Source: Reichenbachiella sp. 5M10
GTDB lineage: Bacteria; Bacteroidota; Bacteroidia; Cytophagales; Cyclobacteriaceae
DNA: 64,000 nt
Direction of reading: 5' to 3'
NCBI RefSeq assembly: GCF_002742335.1
Contig: NZ_MDGR01000007.1
Coordinates: forward strand, 372,001 to 436,000
Position 1 is the first letter of the stretch; the number at the start of each line of letters is the position of its first letter. The notes under the pieces are model-generated. The model was not told the DNA's origin, made no database searches, and was given only the letters and a program-made list of their open reading frames with translations. The position numbers and the translations under genes are program-made. This document shows positions 33,768 through 42,491 of the stretch, piece after piece.

Positions 33768-34754
33768 TTATTTCAAGATGTAAGTGGCAGGTAGAGCTCC
33801 CTCTTGTTCTTGATTCGTAGGGTAGTGTCCTTGTGAAGCCCACCATCCCTCGGTAGAGGTTGGGGAGTTGTCTAGTGCGTCAAAGAAAAATTCGATGGCG
33901 TCTCCTTGCTCTGGAATTCTGTTGGGATCTATAGACTGAAGGTCTAGTGAAAACTCATAGGCTACATTTCCTTCTTTTGATACCATGTCTGTTAGATTGA
34001 GAAATGTGCTGTATTGGAGTTGTTCCCACGTGCCCCATACGTTGTTGTTAGTTAGGAGGTCATCATCATCATTAGGGTACATGTATAGAGTGTAAAGACC
34101 AAGGCTTGCTGCGTCTACAGTTCCTTCATGGAATTCTCTTCCGTCTGCTGTTCCAAAGAAGCCTTCAAATAGATAGTCAAGACCTTTGGTAGAGCCAGGG
34201 TATTTAAGGGAGTAAAATCCAGTTGAATCTTGCTCTAAGTCAGTTGTTGCTTGGTAGTCGGTGTTGATCCAGAAGTCTATGAATGAGGTGTGTTCAGAAG
34301 TGGCTTCTACATAGACGTATAGTTTTTGGTTGCCCAAGTTTTCCATTTTTACTTGTACAAATGTTCCATCTCCTTCAAAATCTAAAGCAGGTATATCAGC
34401 CCATTCGCTCACGTCTCCATCGATGGTGATGTTTATGATGTCTACAGCAGCTTGTGATTCATCTGATCCGCTTTCGTTGGTGGCGGTCATGGTGATTACG
34501 TAGCTACCGTTTGCTTCGTAGGTGTGTGACGGGGATTCTTCAGTAGAGGTATCGCCATCTCCAAAGTCCCATGCGTAGGAAGTTTCTTCTCCTGCTGTAG
34601 TGTTAGTGAAAGTTACTGTCTTGCCAGAGATTTCTGTAGTGAAGCCTGCTTCTGGTGCAGGGAGTTTGTCTTCATCTTCACTGCAAGAGAAGAGGATACA
34701 GCTAGTTAGTGCCAAGCTGAGGGTCAATAATCCTTTAAAGTTAAGATTTTTCAT
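33768..34754 (-). CDS. surface lipoprotein with PKD domain and I-x-IDG...EW module (SGBP-like)
   Basis: A 328-residue lipoprotein with a lipobox cysteine at residue 24 (ILFSCSEDE). A PKD domain spans about residues 33-105, with the typical SYAWDFGDGDTSTEESPSHT core. A C-terminal module (about 108-328) begins NITIDGDVSEW. The position beside susC/susD and the architecture match surface glycan-binding proteins (SusE/SusF position) that hold the polymer at the cell surface. It is transcribed from its own promoter with the AAAGTT-type operator and ends at a strong terminator. No catalytic motif is apparent. Confidence 0.8.
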   Translation of the reverse strand: MKNLNFKGLLTLSLALTSCILFSCSEDEDKLPAPEAGFTTEISGKTVTFTNTTAGEETSYAWDFGDGDTSTEESPSHTYEANGSYVITMTATNESGSDESQAAVDIINITIDGDVSEWADIPALDFEGDGTFVQVKMENLGNQKLYVYVEATSEHTSFIDFWINTDYQATTDLEQDSTGFYSLKYPGSTKGLDYLFEGFFGTADGREFHEGTVDAASLGLYTLYMYPNDDDDLLTNNNVWGTWEQLQYSTFLNLTDMVSKEGNVAYEFSLDLQSIDPNRIPEQGDAIEFFFDALDNSPTSTEGWWASQGHYPTNQEQEGALPATYILK

Positions 34755-34818
34755 GTGATTTTGAATTTAAGATTTAGTATGTCAAGGTTTTCTTTGGTAA
34801 ACCTTATAATTAGATTTC

Positions 34819-34849
34819 GAAAGTTATTAACTTTTAAAAAGAAAGCAAA
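34819..34849 (-). promoter_or_regulatory. promoter/operator of the PKD lipoprotein gene
   Basis: Minus-strand TTTG (34849-34846), 19 bp, then TAACTTTC (34826-34819), one mismatch from the -7 consensus. The box overlaps a 15-bp palindrome AAAGTTATTAACTTT (34820-34834), a close relative of the agaS spacer palindrome. The predicted leader is about 58 nt. Confidence 0.55.
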
Positions 34850-34923
34850 CGAAAATTAATAATTATTTAAAGTTGTTGTCTTGCTGGTTAAAATAACTGT
34901 ATCAAAGCTGTGAAAACGCAGGC

Positions 34924-35796
34924 TTATTTGGAGAATAGATACATGGCTACTAGGGCAACTAGCATTCCTGCGAGCAGGGTAGGGCTGGGCCATACGTTGT
35001 ACAGTATGAGGGAGAGAGTGATGGTGATTAGTGGGGATAAGCCGGTAAGGGGGACGACGATGATGGCTTTGCCGTGTCTAAGTGCGTAGACGAGTGCTAG
35101 TGCACCAAAAGAGTTGAGCAAATGAATGAAAAATGCGGCGTATGCCCCGTCCCAGCCATAGTTGATTTCTTGCGATGTGTCTGTCATATAATAGGCTATA
35201 GGGATTAGGGTTAGGCCTGAAATTGTCATGTAGAAAAAGATGCTTTCGGCTTTCATGGATTGGTTGGCAAACTTCATAACGTAGGCTTGGAGTCCCCATG
35301 CTAAAAATACCAATGCGGAAAGTATTAGCCAGGTGTGTCCTTCTGTGAGTTTTTTTTCACCATTGCTATAGGATAATAGGTAAATAGCGATCAGGGCTAG
35401 GCAGATTCCGAATGCCTGTCTTCGGGTTGCTGATTCCTTGAGGAGGGTGGTGGATAGGGCGATAGTGACGATGGGGTAGAGTGATATGATGGGGAAAATA
35501 ATGTAGGCTGGCCCTTCTCTTAATGCTTGAAACAATATAATTTGCCCTCCAGCACCTGTGAGTCCTGCTGCCATACCTAAAACGATTGCTTTCGGAGAAG
35601 TTTCCAGTTTCCAATTGGTGATTTTGAGACCAACGATTGCGCAGGGGATCATAGTGAGTGCCCATGCGATGTATCCCATGGTCGCAGGGAATCCATTTTT
35701 TTCTGGAGATTCTATTAGTGCTCCCCAGATGCCCCAAGAAACAGTCGTAGCGAAAGCATATACTAGCCAGCCAGACGAAGATTTGATAATGTTCAT
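34924..35796 (-). CDS. DMT-superfamily (EamA) permease
   Basis: A 290-residue membrane protein with ten hydrophobic segments arranged as two EamA repeats. Typical features are WGIWGALIESPEKNGF in the first repeat and the ALRHGKAIIVVPLTGLSPL segment in the second. DMT permeases move small metabolites such as sugars and amino acids. Its place between the PKD lipoprotein and susC, facing susC across 155 bp, suggests transport of a monosaccharide or short product of the locus. The direction and the substrate are not shown. Confidence 0.82.
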   Translation of the reverse strand: MNIIKSSSGWLVYAFATTVSWGIWGALIESPEKNGFPATMGYIAWALTMIPCAIVGLKITNWKLETSPKAIVLGMAAGLTGAGGQIILFQALREGPAYIIFPIISLYPIVTIALSTTLLKESATRRQAFGICLALIAIYLLSYSNGEKKLTEGHTWLILSALVFLAWGLQAYVMKFANQSMKAESIFFYMTISGLTLIPIAYYMTDTSQEINYGWDGAYAAFFIHLLNSFGALALVYALRHGKAIIVVPLTGLSPLITITLSLILYNVWPSPTLLAGMLVALVAMYLFSK

Positions 35797-35875
35797 AACT
35801 ACTATATATTATAAGGAGTCTGTTAATGATTAATTAATAAGAAAAGGCAAAGTAGTATTTTATTTAAGAAAGAAA

Positions 35876-35938
35876 TTGAAAGTTAAATAAATATTATTTA
35901 ATTTGGTGATTCAAAAATAAAAGGAAGTGAAAGTTAAA
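35876..35938 (+). promoter_or_regulatory. susC promoter with two operator-like repeats
   Basis: TTG at 35876-35878, 20 bp, then TAATTTGG at 35899-35906 (one mismatch from consensus). TGAAAGTTAAA occurs twice, at 35877-35887 overlapping the -33 element and at 35928-35938 in the predicted leader, 51 bp apart (about five helical turns). The second copy extends into an inverted repeat AGTTA-AACG-TAACT. This is a repressor-type arrangement using the same motif as the agaS and lipoprotein promoters. Confidence 0.6.
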
Positions 35939-35951
35939 CGTAACTAATTGT

Positions 35952-38930
35952 ATGATGCAAACATTTACAAAAGGTATATTGATCCTTTGTCTGCTTGCTT
36001 TCGTGACGGACTTGAGAGCTCAGTCATTGGTCACTGGGCAAGTGAGATCGGACGAAGATGGAGAGGGCTTGCCAGGGGCAATGATCGTAGTGGAAGGGTC
36101 CGCTGTGGGGACAGTGGCAGATCTAGATGGAAACTACTCTATAGCAGCAAATGATAGCGATGTGCTTATCTTTTCATTTGTCGGGTTTGTCACTCAGAGA
36201 GAAGAAATAAATGGTCGATCGGTAATCGATGTTTCTTTACCTTCTGATGTTTCGGAGTTGTCAGAAGTAGTGATTATGGGGTATTCTGTAAAGTCGAGAC
36301 AGGAGGTTTCTGCCTCGGCCAGTACTCTGGATGATACTGAACTACAGAACGTAACTGCCTCTAATGTTGAAAGTATGCTGCAAGGCAAAGTAGCGGGGGT
36401 GAGTGTGACTACCTCTTCTGGTGCACCGGGACAAGCAGCAGAGATAAGAATTCGAGGGGTCAATTCATTGACCGCAGACCGTGCCCCCTTGGTGGTCGTT
36501 GATGGCATGATAGGAGGTACATATCAACCCAATGATGTCCAATCAGTAACGATATTGAAGGATGCTGCAGCTACAGCACTGTATGGATCGCTGGCCTCTG
36601 GTGGAGTGATGATCGTGACAACCAAAACAGGTTCTAAAGAGGATGCTCAAATTGAGTTTTCGGCTACTGTGGGGCAAAAAAGAATTACTACGGGGAATTT
36701 CTCTGTGATGAATGGAGCTGATTTGTATGAACTTCAAAGGATTATGTGGGGAGATAATACTGCAGGTTTTCTCAATCAAAGACCAAATTATCTAGAAGAT
36801 CGAAATTTTGATTGGGTTGATGAAGTGTATAAACCAGGAGTACTTCAGAATTATTACGTAGCGGCTAGAGGCGGTGGAGAAAAAACCAATTACGCTGTGT
36901 CATTGGATTATTACAATGAAGACGGAACTTTAGTGAATACAGGTTATGAACGCATCAGTTTTCGTTCTAATCTCGGTTTTCAACTCAAAGAAAATATTAA
37001 TCTAAAAACCAATTTTTCTGTAGTTCAGAGCGAAGGCAATCAGGATTTTTGGGATTGGCGTTATGACCCATTTTTGAATTTGCCATGGGATGACCCTTAT
37101 GCGGATGATGGGTCTATCAAATATATAGATAACACTACCTCTCTAGAGTGGTACGGTAGAGACAAGAGAAACGTGCTGCACACGGCTCAGTATAACTACA
37201 ACAAAAGTAAATCTCTAGCTTTAACTGGGAATGCTTTTTTGACTATTGATTTTACAGATTGGTTGACTATGGAATCTAGAACGATGGTGTCCATCTATAA
37301 TTCGGGATATGAGACATTCTTGGATCCTCGATCAAAAGACGGAAAGGCAAGTCAGGGAACACTTACGAGTTCGGATAATGAATCGAGGGATGCCATTTCT
37401 ACCCTAATATTTAGGGCCAGCAAGGACTTTGGAAAACATTCCTTTGGAGGTTTTGTTGGAGTAGAGGGTGCTAGCTATTATGCAGAATCACTCAATGCGT
37501 CTGCTAGAAATATCCCTATTGGGTTGAATGTGTTGGATGCAGCAGCGGAACCTGTAAGTACAGGCGGGTCCAATGTGACGAGTACGAGAGTATCATTTCT
37601 TTCGGAGTTGAGTTATTCATATGCAGGTAAATATTTTTTGACGGGTGTTTTCCGAACAGATGCCTCCTCAAAATTTGCTCCTAGTACGCGATGGGGGTAT
37701 TTTCCAGGTGTTTCGGCTTCCTGGGTGATTAGTGAGGAAAGCATATTCTCGAAAGATGTAATCACGTTCATGAAGCTAAGAGCGAGCTATGGAGAAGTAG
37801 GTAACGATAATGTGGGGAGTACTTATTTTCCTTATTTGTCTTATTATGATTTATCAACAAACTACAACGGAAGTCCAGCAGGTACAATTCCGCTCTTGGC
37901 AGATAGACAGATCACTTGGGAAACGGTCATTTCTAGAAATGTAGGTGTAGATTTGGTCCTTTTGGATAGAGTGAATTTCACTTTGGATTATTATCGTAAC
38001 TCCACAAAAGACATGCTACTTAGAGTTCAATTGCCCTTGTCGATTGGCTATGAAGAACAATTAAGGAATGCTGGAGAAGTGAAAAATCAAGGGGTTGAGT
38101 TTGCTGTTAGTGCTGATATCATCAATCCATCTCGTGAGTTTTCTTGGAATTCCGGGTTCAACGTATCTTGGAATCAAAGTGAGATAATGGATTTGGGAGA
38201 TGATCGGGAGCTATTCTTTGGTACAGGGGCCCAGCAGGTGTCTGAAGTGGGCAACTCTCTCAGACAGTGGTACCTTCCTAAATGGCTTGGGGTGAACCCA
38301 GATGATGGTAGTCCACTGTGGGAAAAGGTGAATCGAGATGCGGATGGCAATGTGGTATCAAGAGAAGCGACTAGTGTTTACTCTGAAGCGGAGTACCAGG
38401 CTGTAGGAGATGTGCTTCCTAAATTCTATGGTGGTTGGACCAACAGCTTTGGGTACAAAGGGATTTCGCTGAATGTGCTGATTTCTTATCAGTTTGGAAA
38501 CAAGGTGTATCACAGTTCTCGACAACTTTTCGATAGCGATGGGGCTTATCCAGAGTACAATTTGATGAATCTTCAAGATGACTGGAGTAGGTGGGAAAAG
38601 CCTGGAGATGAAGCTACACATCCATTGCCAGTCAGAGGAGGGAATCAGCAGTCCAATGCAGTGTCTTCCCGGTATTTGGAGGACGGAGATTACATCCGCT
38701 TGAGAAACGTATCTCTTGGGTATTCTTTTCCTAGAGACATGATTTCAGCGCTCAGACTACAGTCCTTGAATATCTCGTTGAGCGCAGATAACCTATTTAC
38801 TTGGACTAAATTTTCAGGTTTAGATCCAGAAACCAGAATATCTGCATCGGAATATGAGTTGCCTGGTTTTCAGGACTTCAAGTATCCTATCAGTAAACAG
38901 TATCTAGTCAAACTGACTGCTAAATTTTAA
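35952..38930 (+). CDS. susC: SusC-type TonB-dependent outer membrane transporter
   Basis: A 992-residue SusC/RagA transporter. After a signal peptide (ending near LRAQ) comes a carboxypeptidase-D-like beta domain (TGQVRSDEDGEGLPGAMI ... FSFVGFVTQ). Next are the SELSEVVIMGY stretch, a plug domain with QGKVAGVSV, EIRIRGVNSL and APLVVVDGM, and a long beta-barrel ending ...YLVKLTAKF. It takes glycan fragments from the cell surface into the periplasm using TonB energy, with SusD as its lid. SusD follows 11 bp later. The start at 35952 (ATG-ATG) is the first of two. Confidence 0.93.
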   Translation: MMQTFTKGILILCLLAFVTDLRAQSLVTGQVRSDEDGEGLPGAMIVVEGSAVGTVADLDGNYSIAANDSDVLIFSFVGFVTQREEINGRSVIDVSLPSDVSELSEVVIMGYSVKSRQEVSASASTLDDTELQNVTASNVESMLQGKVAGVSVTTSSGAPGQAAEIRIRGVNSLTADRAPLVVVDGMIGGTYQPNDVQSVTILKDAAATALYGSLASGGVMIVTTKTGSKEDAQIEFSATVGQKRITTGNFSVMNGADLYELQRIMWGDNTAGFLNQRPNYLEDRNFDWVDEVYKPGVLQNYYVAARGGGEKTNYAVSLDYYNEDGTLVNTGYERISFRSNLGFQLKENINLKTNFSVVQSEGNQDFWDWRYDPFLNLPWDDPYADDGSIKYIDNTTSLEWYGRDKRNVLHTAQYNYNKSKSLALTGNAFLTIDFTDWLTMESRTMVSIYNSGYETFLDPRSKDGKASQGTLTSSDNESRDAISTLIFRASKDFGKHSFGGFVGVEGASYYAESLNASARNIPIGLNVLDAAAEPVSTGGSNVTSTRVSFLSELSYSYAGKYFLTGVFRTDASSKFAPSTRWGYFPGVSASWVISEESIFSKDVITFMKLRASYGEVGNDNVGSTYFPYLSYYDLSTNYNGSPAGTIPLLADRQITWETVISRNVGVDLVLLDRVNFTLDYYRNSTKDMLLRVQLPLSIGYEEQLRNAGEVKNQGVEFAVSADIINPSREFSWNSGFNVSWNQSEIMDLGDDRELFFGTGAQQVSEVGNSLRQWYLPKWLGVNPDDGSPLWEKVNRDADGNVVSREATSVYSEAEYQAVGDVLPKFYGGWTNSFGYKGISLNVLISYQFGNKVYHSSRQLFDSDGAYPEYNLMNLQDDWSRWEKPGDEATHPLPVRGGNQQSNAVSSRYLEDGDYIRLRNVSLGYSFPRDMISALRLQSLNISLSADNLFTWTKFSGLDPETRISASEYELPGFQDFKYPISKQYLVKLTAKF

Positions 38931-38941
38931 TCGCAAGAAAG

Positions 38942-40411
38942 ATGAAAAGAATACTAATAATATGTTTAATGGCCCTATTTGCTGTCTCTTGTGATTTGGA
39001 CCAGCTGCCGAGTGAAGGTATAGTGGCGGAATCTTTGTCCAACAATTATGAGGGGCTGTTGGCCGCTACAGATGGCAATTATGCCATGATGAAAGATGTG
39101 ATCACTTATTATGGTGCAGACAATACTGCTAACTATTGGATACGTCACTATCATCATTTGTCTGAGTATGCCAGTGACAATGTAATGCTAAGTGGATCTA
39201 CTACTGACCCATTGTATTATGTGTTTACTAGAGAACATTTTGCCTCTATGAACAATACAAGTTATCTCTGGTTTTCTTCTTACAGAATCATCAATGGCGC
39301 AAATCAGATCATCGCAGCATTGAGTGATCCTGAGGACGAAGATTCAAAACAATTGCTAGGGGAAAACTATTTTCTTCGTGCCTTTATGCATCTAGAGTTG
39401 CTGAAGTTGTTTGCTATGCCGTACTCGCATGGTCGTGACAATGATGGCGTGATCCTAAAAACATCCGTAGAAGATTCGCCACTGATGGCTAGGTCTACCG
39501 TAGGAGAATGTTATGATCAAATTGAGGCAGATCTACTCCTTGCAGTAGACCTAATGGGAGCTAGTAGGGGTAGTGCTTTTGGCTCAGCGGTAGCAGCTCA
39601 AGCCTTGCTCAGTAGGGTGTATCTACACATGGAAAGATGGCAAGACGCTATTGACTATGCTGACGAAGTGATTGCCAATGGAGCATTTGAATTGGAGCCA
39701 AAGAGCAATTATGTCAATGCTTTTTACAATAGTGCTTCCTCCACAGAGGCAATTTGGTATGTCGCTCAGTTACTGCAGGATGACAAGACGTTAGCGGCAG
39801 TTGGTTCTATGTACCTTACTGATCAAGGGTTGGGATGGGGAGAGATATACCCTTCAGAATCTCTACGAGACTTATTGGGTCAGTATCCTCAAGACGTAAG
39901 GAACGATTTTATTAAACCTGACTATGAGGACGACGGGGTGACCGTCAAAGAAAGAAATGGTTATCCAAAATACTTCATTACTAAGTTTTCTTATCAAGAT
40001 GACGTGGTGACTCTAAACTCTCCACAAATGATTCGGTTGGGTGAAGTATACCTAAACCGTGCAGAGGCCTATGCGCATCAGGGCGATATCGATAAGGCTT
40101 TGACTGATGTCAATACCATTCGCCAACGTGCGGGCCTCACGGGGACTGATCTTTATACTTCAGCTGATTTTAAAGGGTTTACGAATATTTTGGAAGTGGT
40201 TTTGAATGAAAGAAGACTGGAATTGGCTTGGGAAGGTTTTAGAACACAGGATTTGGTGAGAAATAAAATGGACATTGATAGAAGTTACCCAGGTGTTCAT
40301 TTGTTGAATGGAGAAACCGATCAAGTGATCCCGTGGAGTGACAATCGTAACATCTTTTATATTCCACTCAATGAGTTGACTAATAATATTGAAGTGGATC
40401 AAAATCCTTAA
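38942..40411 (+). CDS. susD: SusD/RagB-type outer membrane glycan-binding lipoprotein
   Basis: A 489-residue lipoprotein with lipobox cysteine near residue 17 (FAVSCDLDQLPSE). The SusD family pattern is present: the helical TPR-type framework (NYFLRAFMHLELLKLFA and the repeated A-x-x-YAD segments), EVYLNRAEAYAHQGD, INTIRQRAGL-like VNTIRQRAGL, and a C-terminal ERRLELAWEGFRTQDLVR. It forms the lid over SusC and presents the polymer or oligosaccharide. A terminator follows before the fructose-bisphosphatase gene. Confidence 0.93.
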   Translation: MKRILIICLMALFAVSCDLDQLPSEGIVAESLSNNYEGLLAATDGNYAMMKDVITYYGADNTANYWIRHYHHLSEYASDNVMLSGSTTDPLYYVFTREHFASMNNTSYLWFSSYRIINGANQIIAALSDPEDEDSKQLLGENYFLRAFMHLELLKLFAMPYSHGRDNDGVILKTSVEDSPLMARSTVGECYDQIEADLLLAVDLMGASRGSAFGSAVAAQALLSRVYLHMERWQDAIDYADEVIANGAFELEPKSNYVNAFYNSASSTEAIWYVAQLLQDDKTLAAVGSMYLTDQGLGWGEIYPSESLRDLLGQYPQDVRNDFIKPDYEDDGVTVKERNGYPKYFITKFSYQDDVVTLNSPQMIRLGEVYLNRAEAYAHQGDIDKALTDVNTIRQRAGLTGTDLYTSADFKGFTNILEVVLNERRLELAWEGFRTQDLVRNKMDIDRSYPGVHLLNGETDQVIPWSDNRNIFYIPLNELTNNIEVDQNP

Positions 40412-40435
40412 AATTAAATTGTTTATATCGTGTTT

Positions 40436-40475
40436 AAAGGGAATTACCTATGGGTAGTTCCCTTTATTCTTTTTA
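40436..40475 (+). terminator. intrinsic terminator after susD
   Basis: The arms AAAGGGAATTACC (40436-40448) and GGTAGTTCCCTTT (40453-40465) pair with one mismatch and are followed by T-rich sequence. The next start codon is 2 bp beyond, so this hairpin may act as an attenuator between susD and the phosphatase gene. Confidence 0.75.
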
Positions 40476-40476
40476 G

Positions 40477-42384
40477 ATGAAGATGTCAGTAGACTTAAAA
40501 ACTCCATTTCGATTTCTGGAAGGGGAAGCCGTAGGTTTAGGGAAGAAGAAAGTAGAAATTCTTAGGTTAAAGTCAATTCTTGGACTCAATAAAGGGACAG
40601 AGGTTTTTGTCAGTGATCTGCATGGAGCCAATGAGACCTTTGACTACTTATTGAAAAATGGCTTTGGAACGATTGAGAAAATCGTAAGGGAGAATTTGGG
40701 CATGCTTGCTGATCGTGAACGAAACGATCTGTTGGGGATGATCTACGCCCCCAATGAAGCTCTCAATGATGTTAAAAACAACAAGGAGGAGAGGCAGGTA
40801 CGTTTGGTGCTTGTCATGTGTAATTTGCTCAAGGTTCTGAAAGTACAACTTGCCGTGTATCCCATTGCCAAAATCAGATCCGAATTGTCAATAGATATTC
40901 AGGACATGATCATAGATATGGTCCTACGAGTGGAGTCTGACGAAAAATACGTAACCTATCTCGTAGAGTCCATTATTGAATTGTCTCTGGACGGAAAAAT
41001 TATCAGTGAGTTGGTGGGGTTAATAAGGCGTGTCTGCGTGCAAAAACTTCACGTAGTAGGTGATATTTACGATCGCGGACCTGGTGCTGATCTGATACTT
41101 GATCAATTGATTGATTATCAAGATTGTGACGTGCAATGGGGCAATCATGACATAGTATGGATGGGGGCAGCATGTGGCTCTGATGCTTGTATAGCCAATG
41201 TGCTGAGGGTCTCGCTGAGGTATGGGAATATTGAGACCCTCAATCGATATGGGATTCACCTGATTCCTTTGGCAACATTCGCAATGAAATATTATAATGG
41301 AGATTCGGCTTATACCTTTGAGCCAAGACTTGAAAGTGGCGAAGTTTTAGGTTCTGCCGAATTTGCTCTTAATAAAATCATGCATAAGGCAATCGCTATC
41401 ATTCAATTCAAACTGGAGGGGGCATTGATCAAGCGAAGAGAAGAGTTTTCGATGTCTTCTAGGCTCTTGTTGGATGCTTTGGACCTGGACAGAGGGATCT
41501 TGCGAGTCGATGGACAAGAATATCCATTAGAGGATAGCTATTTCCCTACTGTGGATCCACAACAGCCTTACCAACTCAATGCAGATGAAGAGGAATTGTT
41601 GCATCAGTTGAAACAGTCTTTTTTGGGGAGTATAAGGTTGAGGTCACATGCTCGTTTTTTATTCAATAGCGGTTCTTTGTACAAAGTGTCCAACAATAAT
41701 CTCTTTTTTCATGGCTGTGTCCCCGTTGATTCAAGTGGCGAATTATTGAGTGTGGATTTAGGGGAAGGGTCTTTGAGAGGGAAGGCGTTGTTTGATTTTT
41801 TCGATGAGAATGTAAAAGAGGCATGGTCAAAAAAAGCAGATCCTGATCATGCTTACGCCAAAGACCTGATGTGGTACTTATGGGCGGGGCCTTTTTCTCC
41901 TCTGTTTGGGAAAGCCAAAATGGCCACTTTTGAGAGATATTTTCTCAAAGTAAAACAGACACATCAAGAGCGGACCAACGCGTACTTTTCTTTTAGAGAA
42001 GAGGAAGACTTTTGCAGGAGAATTCTTGGAGAATTTGGTCTGAAATGCGAAGAATCTGTTGTCATCAATGGGCATATGCCTGTGTCTGTTAGGACTGGTG
42101 AAAACCCCATCAAAGGTAATTCAAAGCTTATTGTCATAGATGGAGGGTTTTCCATGGCCTATCAATCTAAAACAGGGATTGGAGGTTTTACTTTAGTACA
42201 CGATTCATTGGGGCGTCAGCTTACTACACATTCACCTTATAGTGACAAGTGCAGACAAATTAATTTTAGAACAGAAGTTATATCTGACAACAAACAGAAT
42301 CAGAAAATAGCTGATTCTACAGAAGGCAAAATAATCATGGAAAGAGTTCTGTCGCTTCAGGGGGGCTTGTTTGAGGATTTTTGA
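40477..42384 (+). CDS. fbp: class III fructose-1,6-bisphosphatase
   Basis: A 635-residue Fbp of the class III (Firmicutes/Bacteroidota) type with metallophosphoesterase motifs: VSDLHGANE (D47 and H49), VVGDIYDRGPG and WGNHDIVWM. A long C-terminal part with FHGCVPVD and INGHMPV motifs completes the fold. It makes fructose-6-P for gluconeogenesis. Placed next to an aldolase-based amino-sugar pathway it would let cells grow on the triose products. An alternative ATG lies at 40483. Only a terminator separates it from susD, so coexpression with the locus is possible but weakened. Confidence 0.9.
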   Translation: MKMSVDLKTPFRFLEGEAVGLGKKKVEILRLKSILGLNKGTEVFVSDLHGANETFDYLLKNGFGTIEKIVRENLGMLADRERNDLLGMIYAPNEALNDVKNNKEERQVRLVLVMCNLLKVLKVQLAVYPIAKIRSELSIDIQDMIIDMVLRVESDEKYVTYLVESIIELSLDGKIISELVGLIRRVCVQKLHVVGDIYDRGPGADLILDQLIDYQDCDVQWGNHDIVWMGAACGSDACIANVLRVSLRYGNIETLNRYGIHLIPLATFAMKYYNGDSAYTFEPRLESGEVLGSAEFALNKIMHKAIAIIQFKLEGALIKRREEFSMSSRLLLDALDLDRGILRVDGQEYPLEDSYFPTVDPQQPYQLNADEEELLHQLKQSFLGSIRLRSHARFLFNSGSLYKVSNNNLFFHGCVPVDSSGELLSVDLGEGSLRGKALFDFFDENVKEAWSKKADPDHAYAKDLMWYLWAGPFSPLFGKAKMATFERYFLKVKQTHQERTNAYFSFREEEDFCRRILGEFGLKCEESVVINGHMPVSVRTGENPIKGNSKLIVIDGGFSMAYQSKTGIGGFTLVHDSLGRQLTTHSPYSDKCRQINFRTEVISDNKQNQKIADSTEGKIIMERVLSLQGGLFEDF

Positions 42385-42433
42385 TTGGAGAATGTCAGAA
42401 GCAGTGCAGATATTGCACATGTCGTGATGGGTG

Positions 42434-42468
42434 CATAAAAAAAGCGTCAAGGCTGTCCTTGACGCTTT
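42434..42468. terminator. terminator between fbp and mdh
   Basis: Stem AAAGCGTCAAGG/CCTTGACGCTTT (42441-42452 with 42457-42468) with a CTGT loop. A run of T residues follows on the minus strand, so it serves mdh best and may also work for fbp. Confidence 0.8.
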
Positions 42469-42491
42469 GGATTATAGTGTGATTGGAAGGC

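Noticed and set aside
7761-42384. integrated island with attachment repeats
   Set aside because: I looked for a copy of the tRNA 3' end near the right edge and for integrase or transposase genes and found none.
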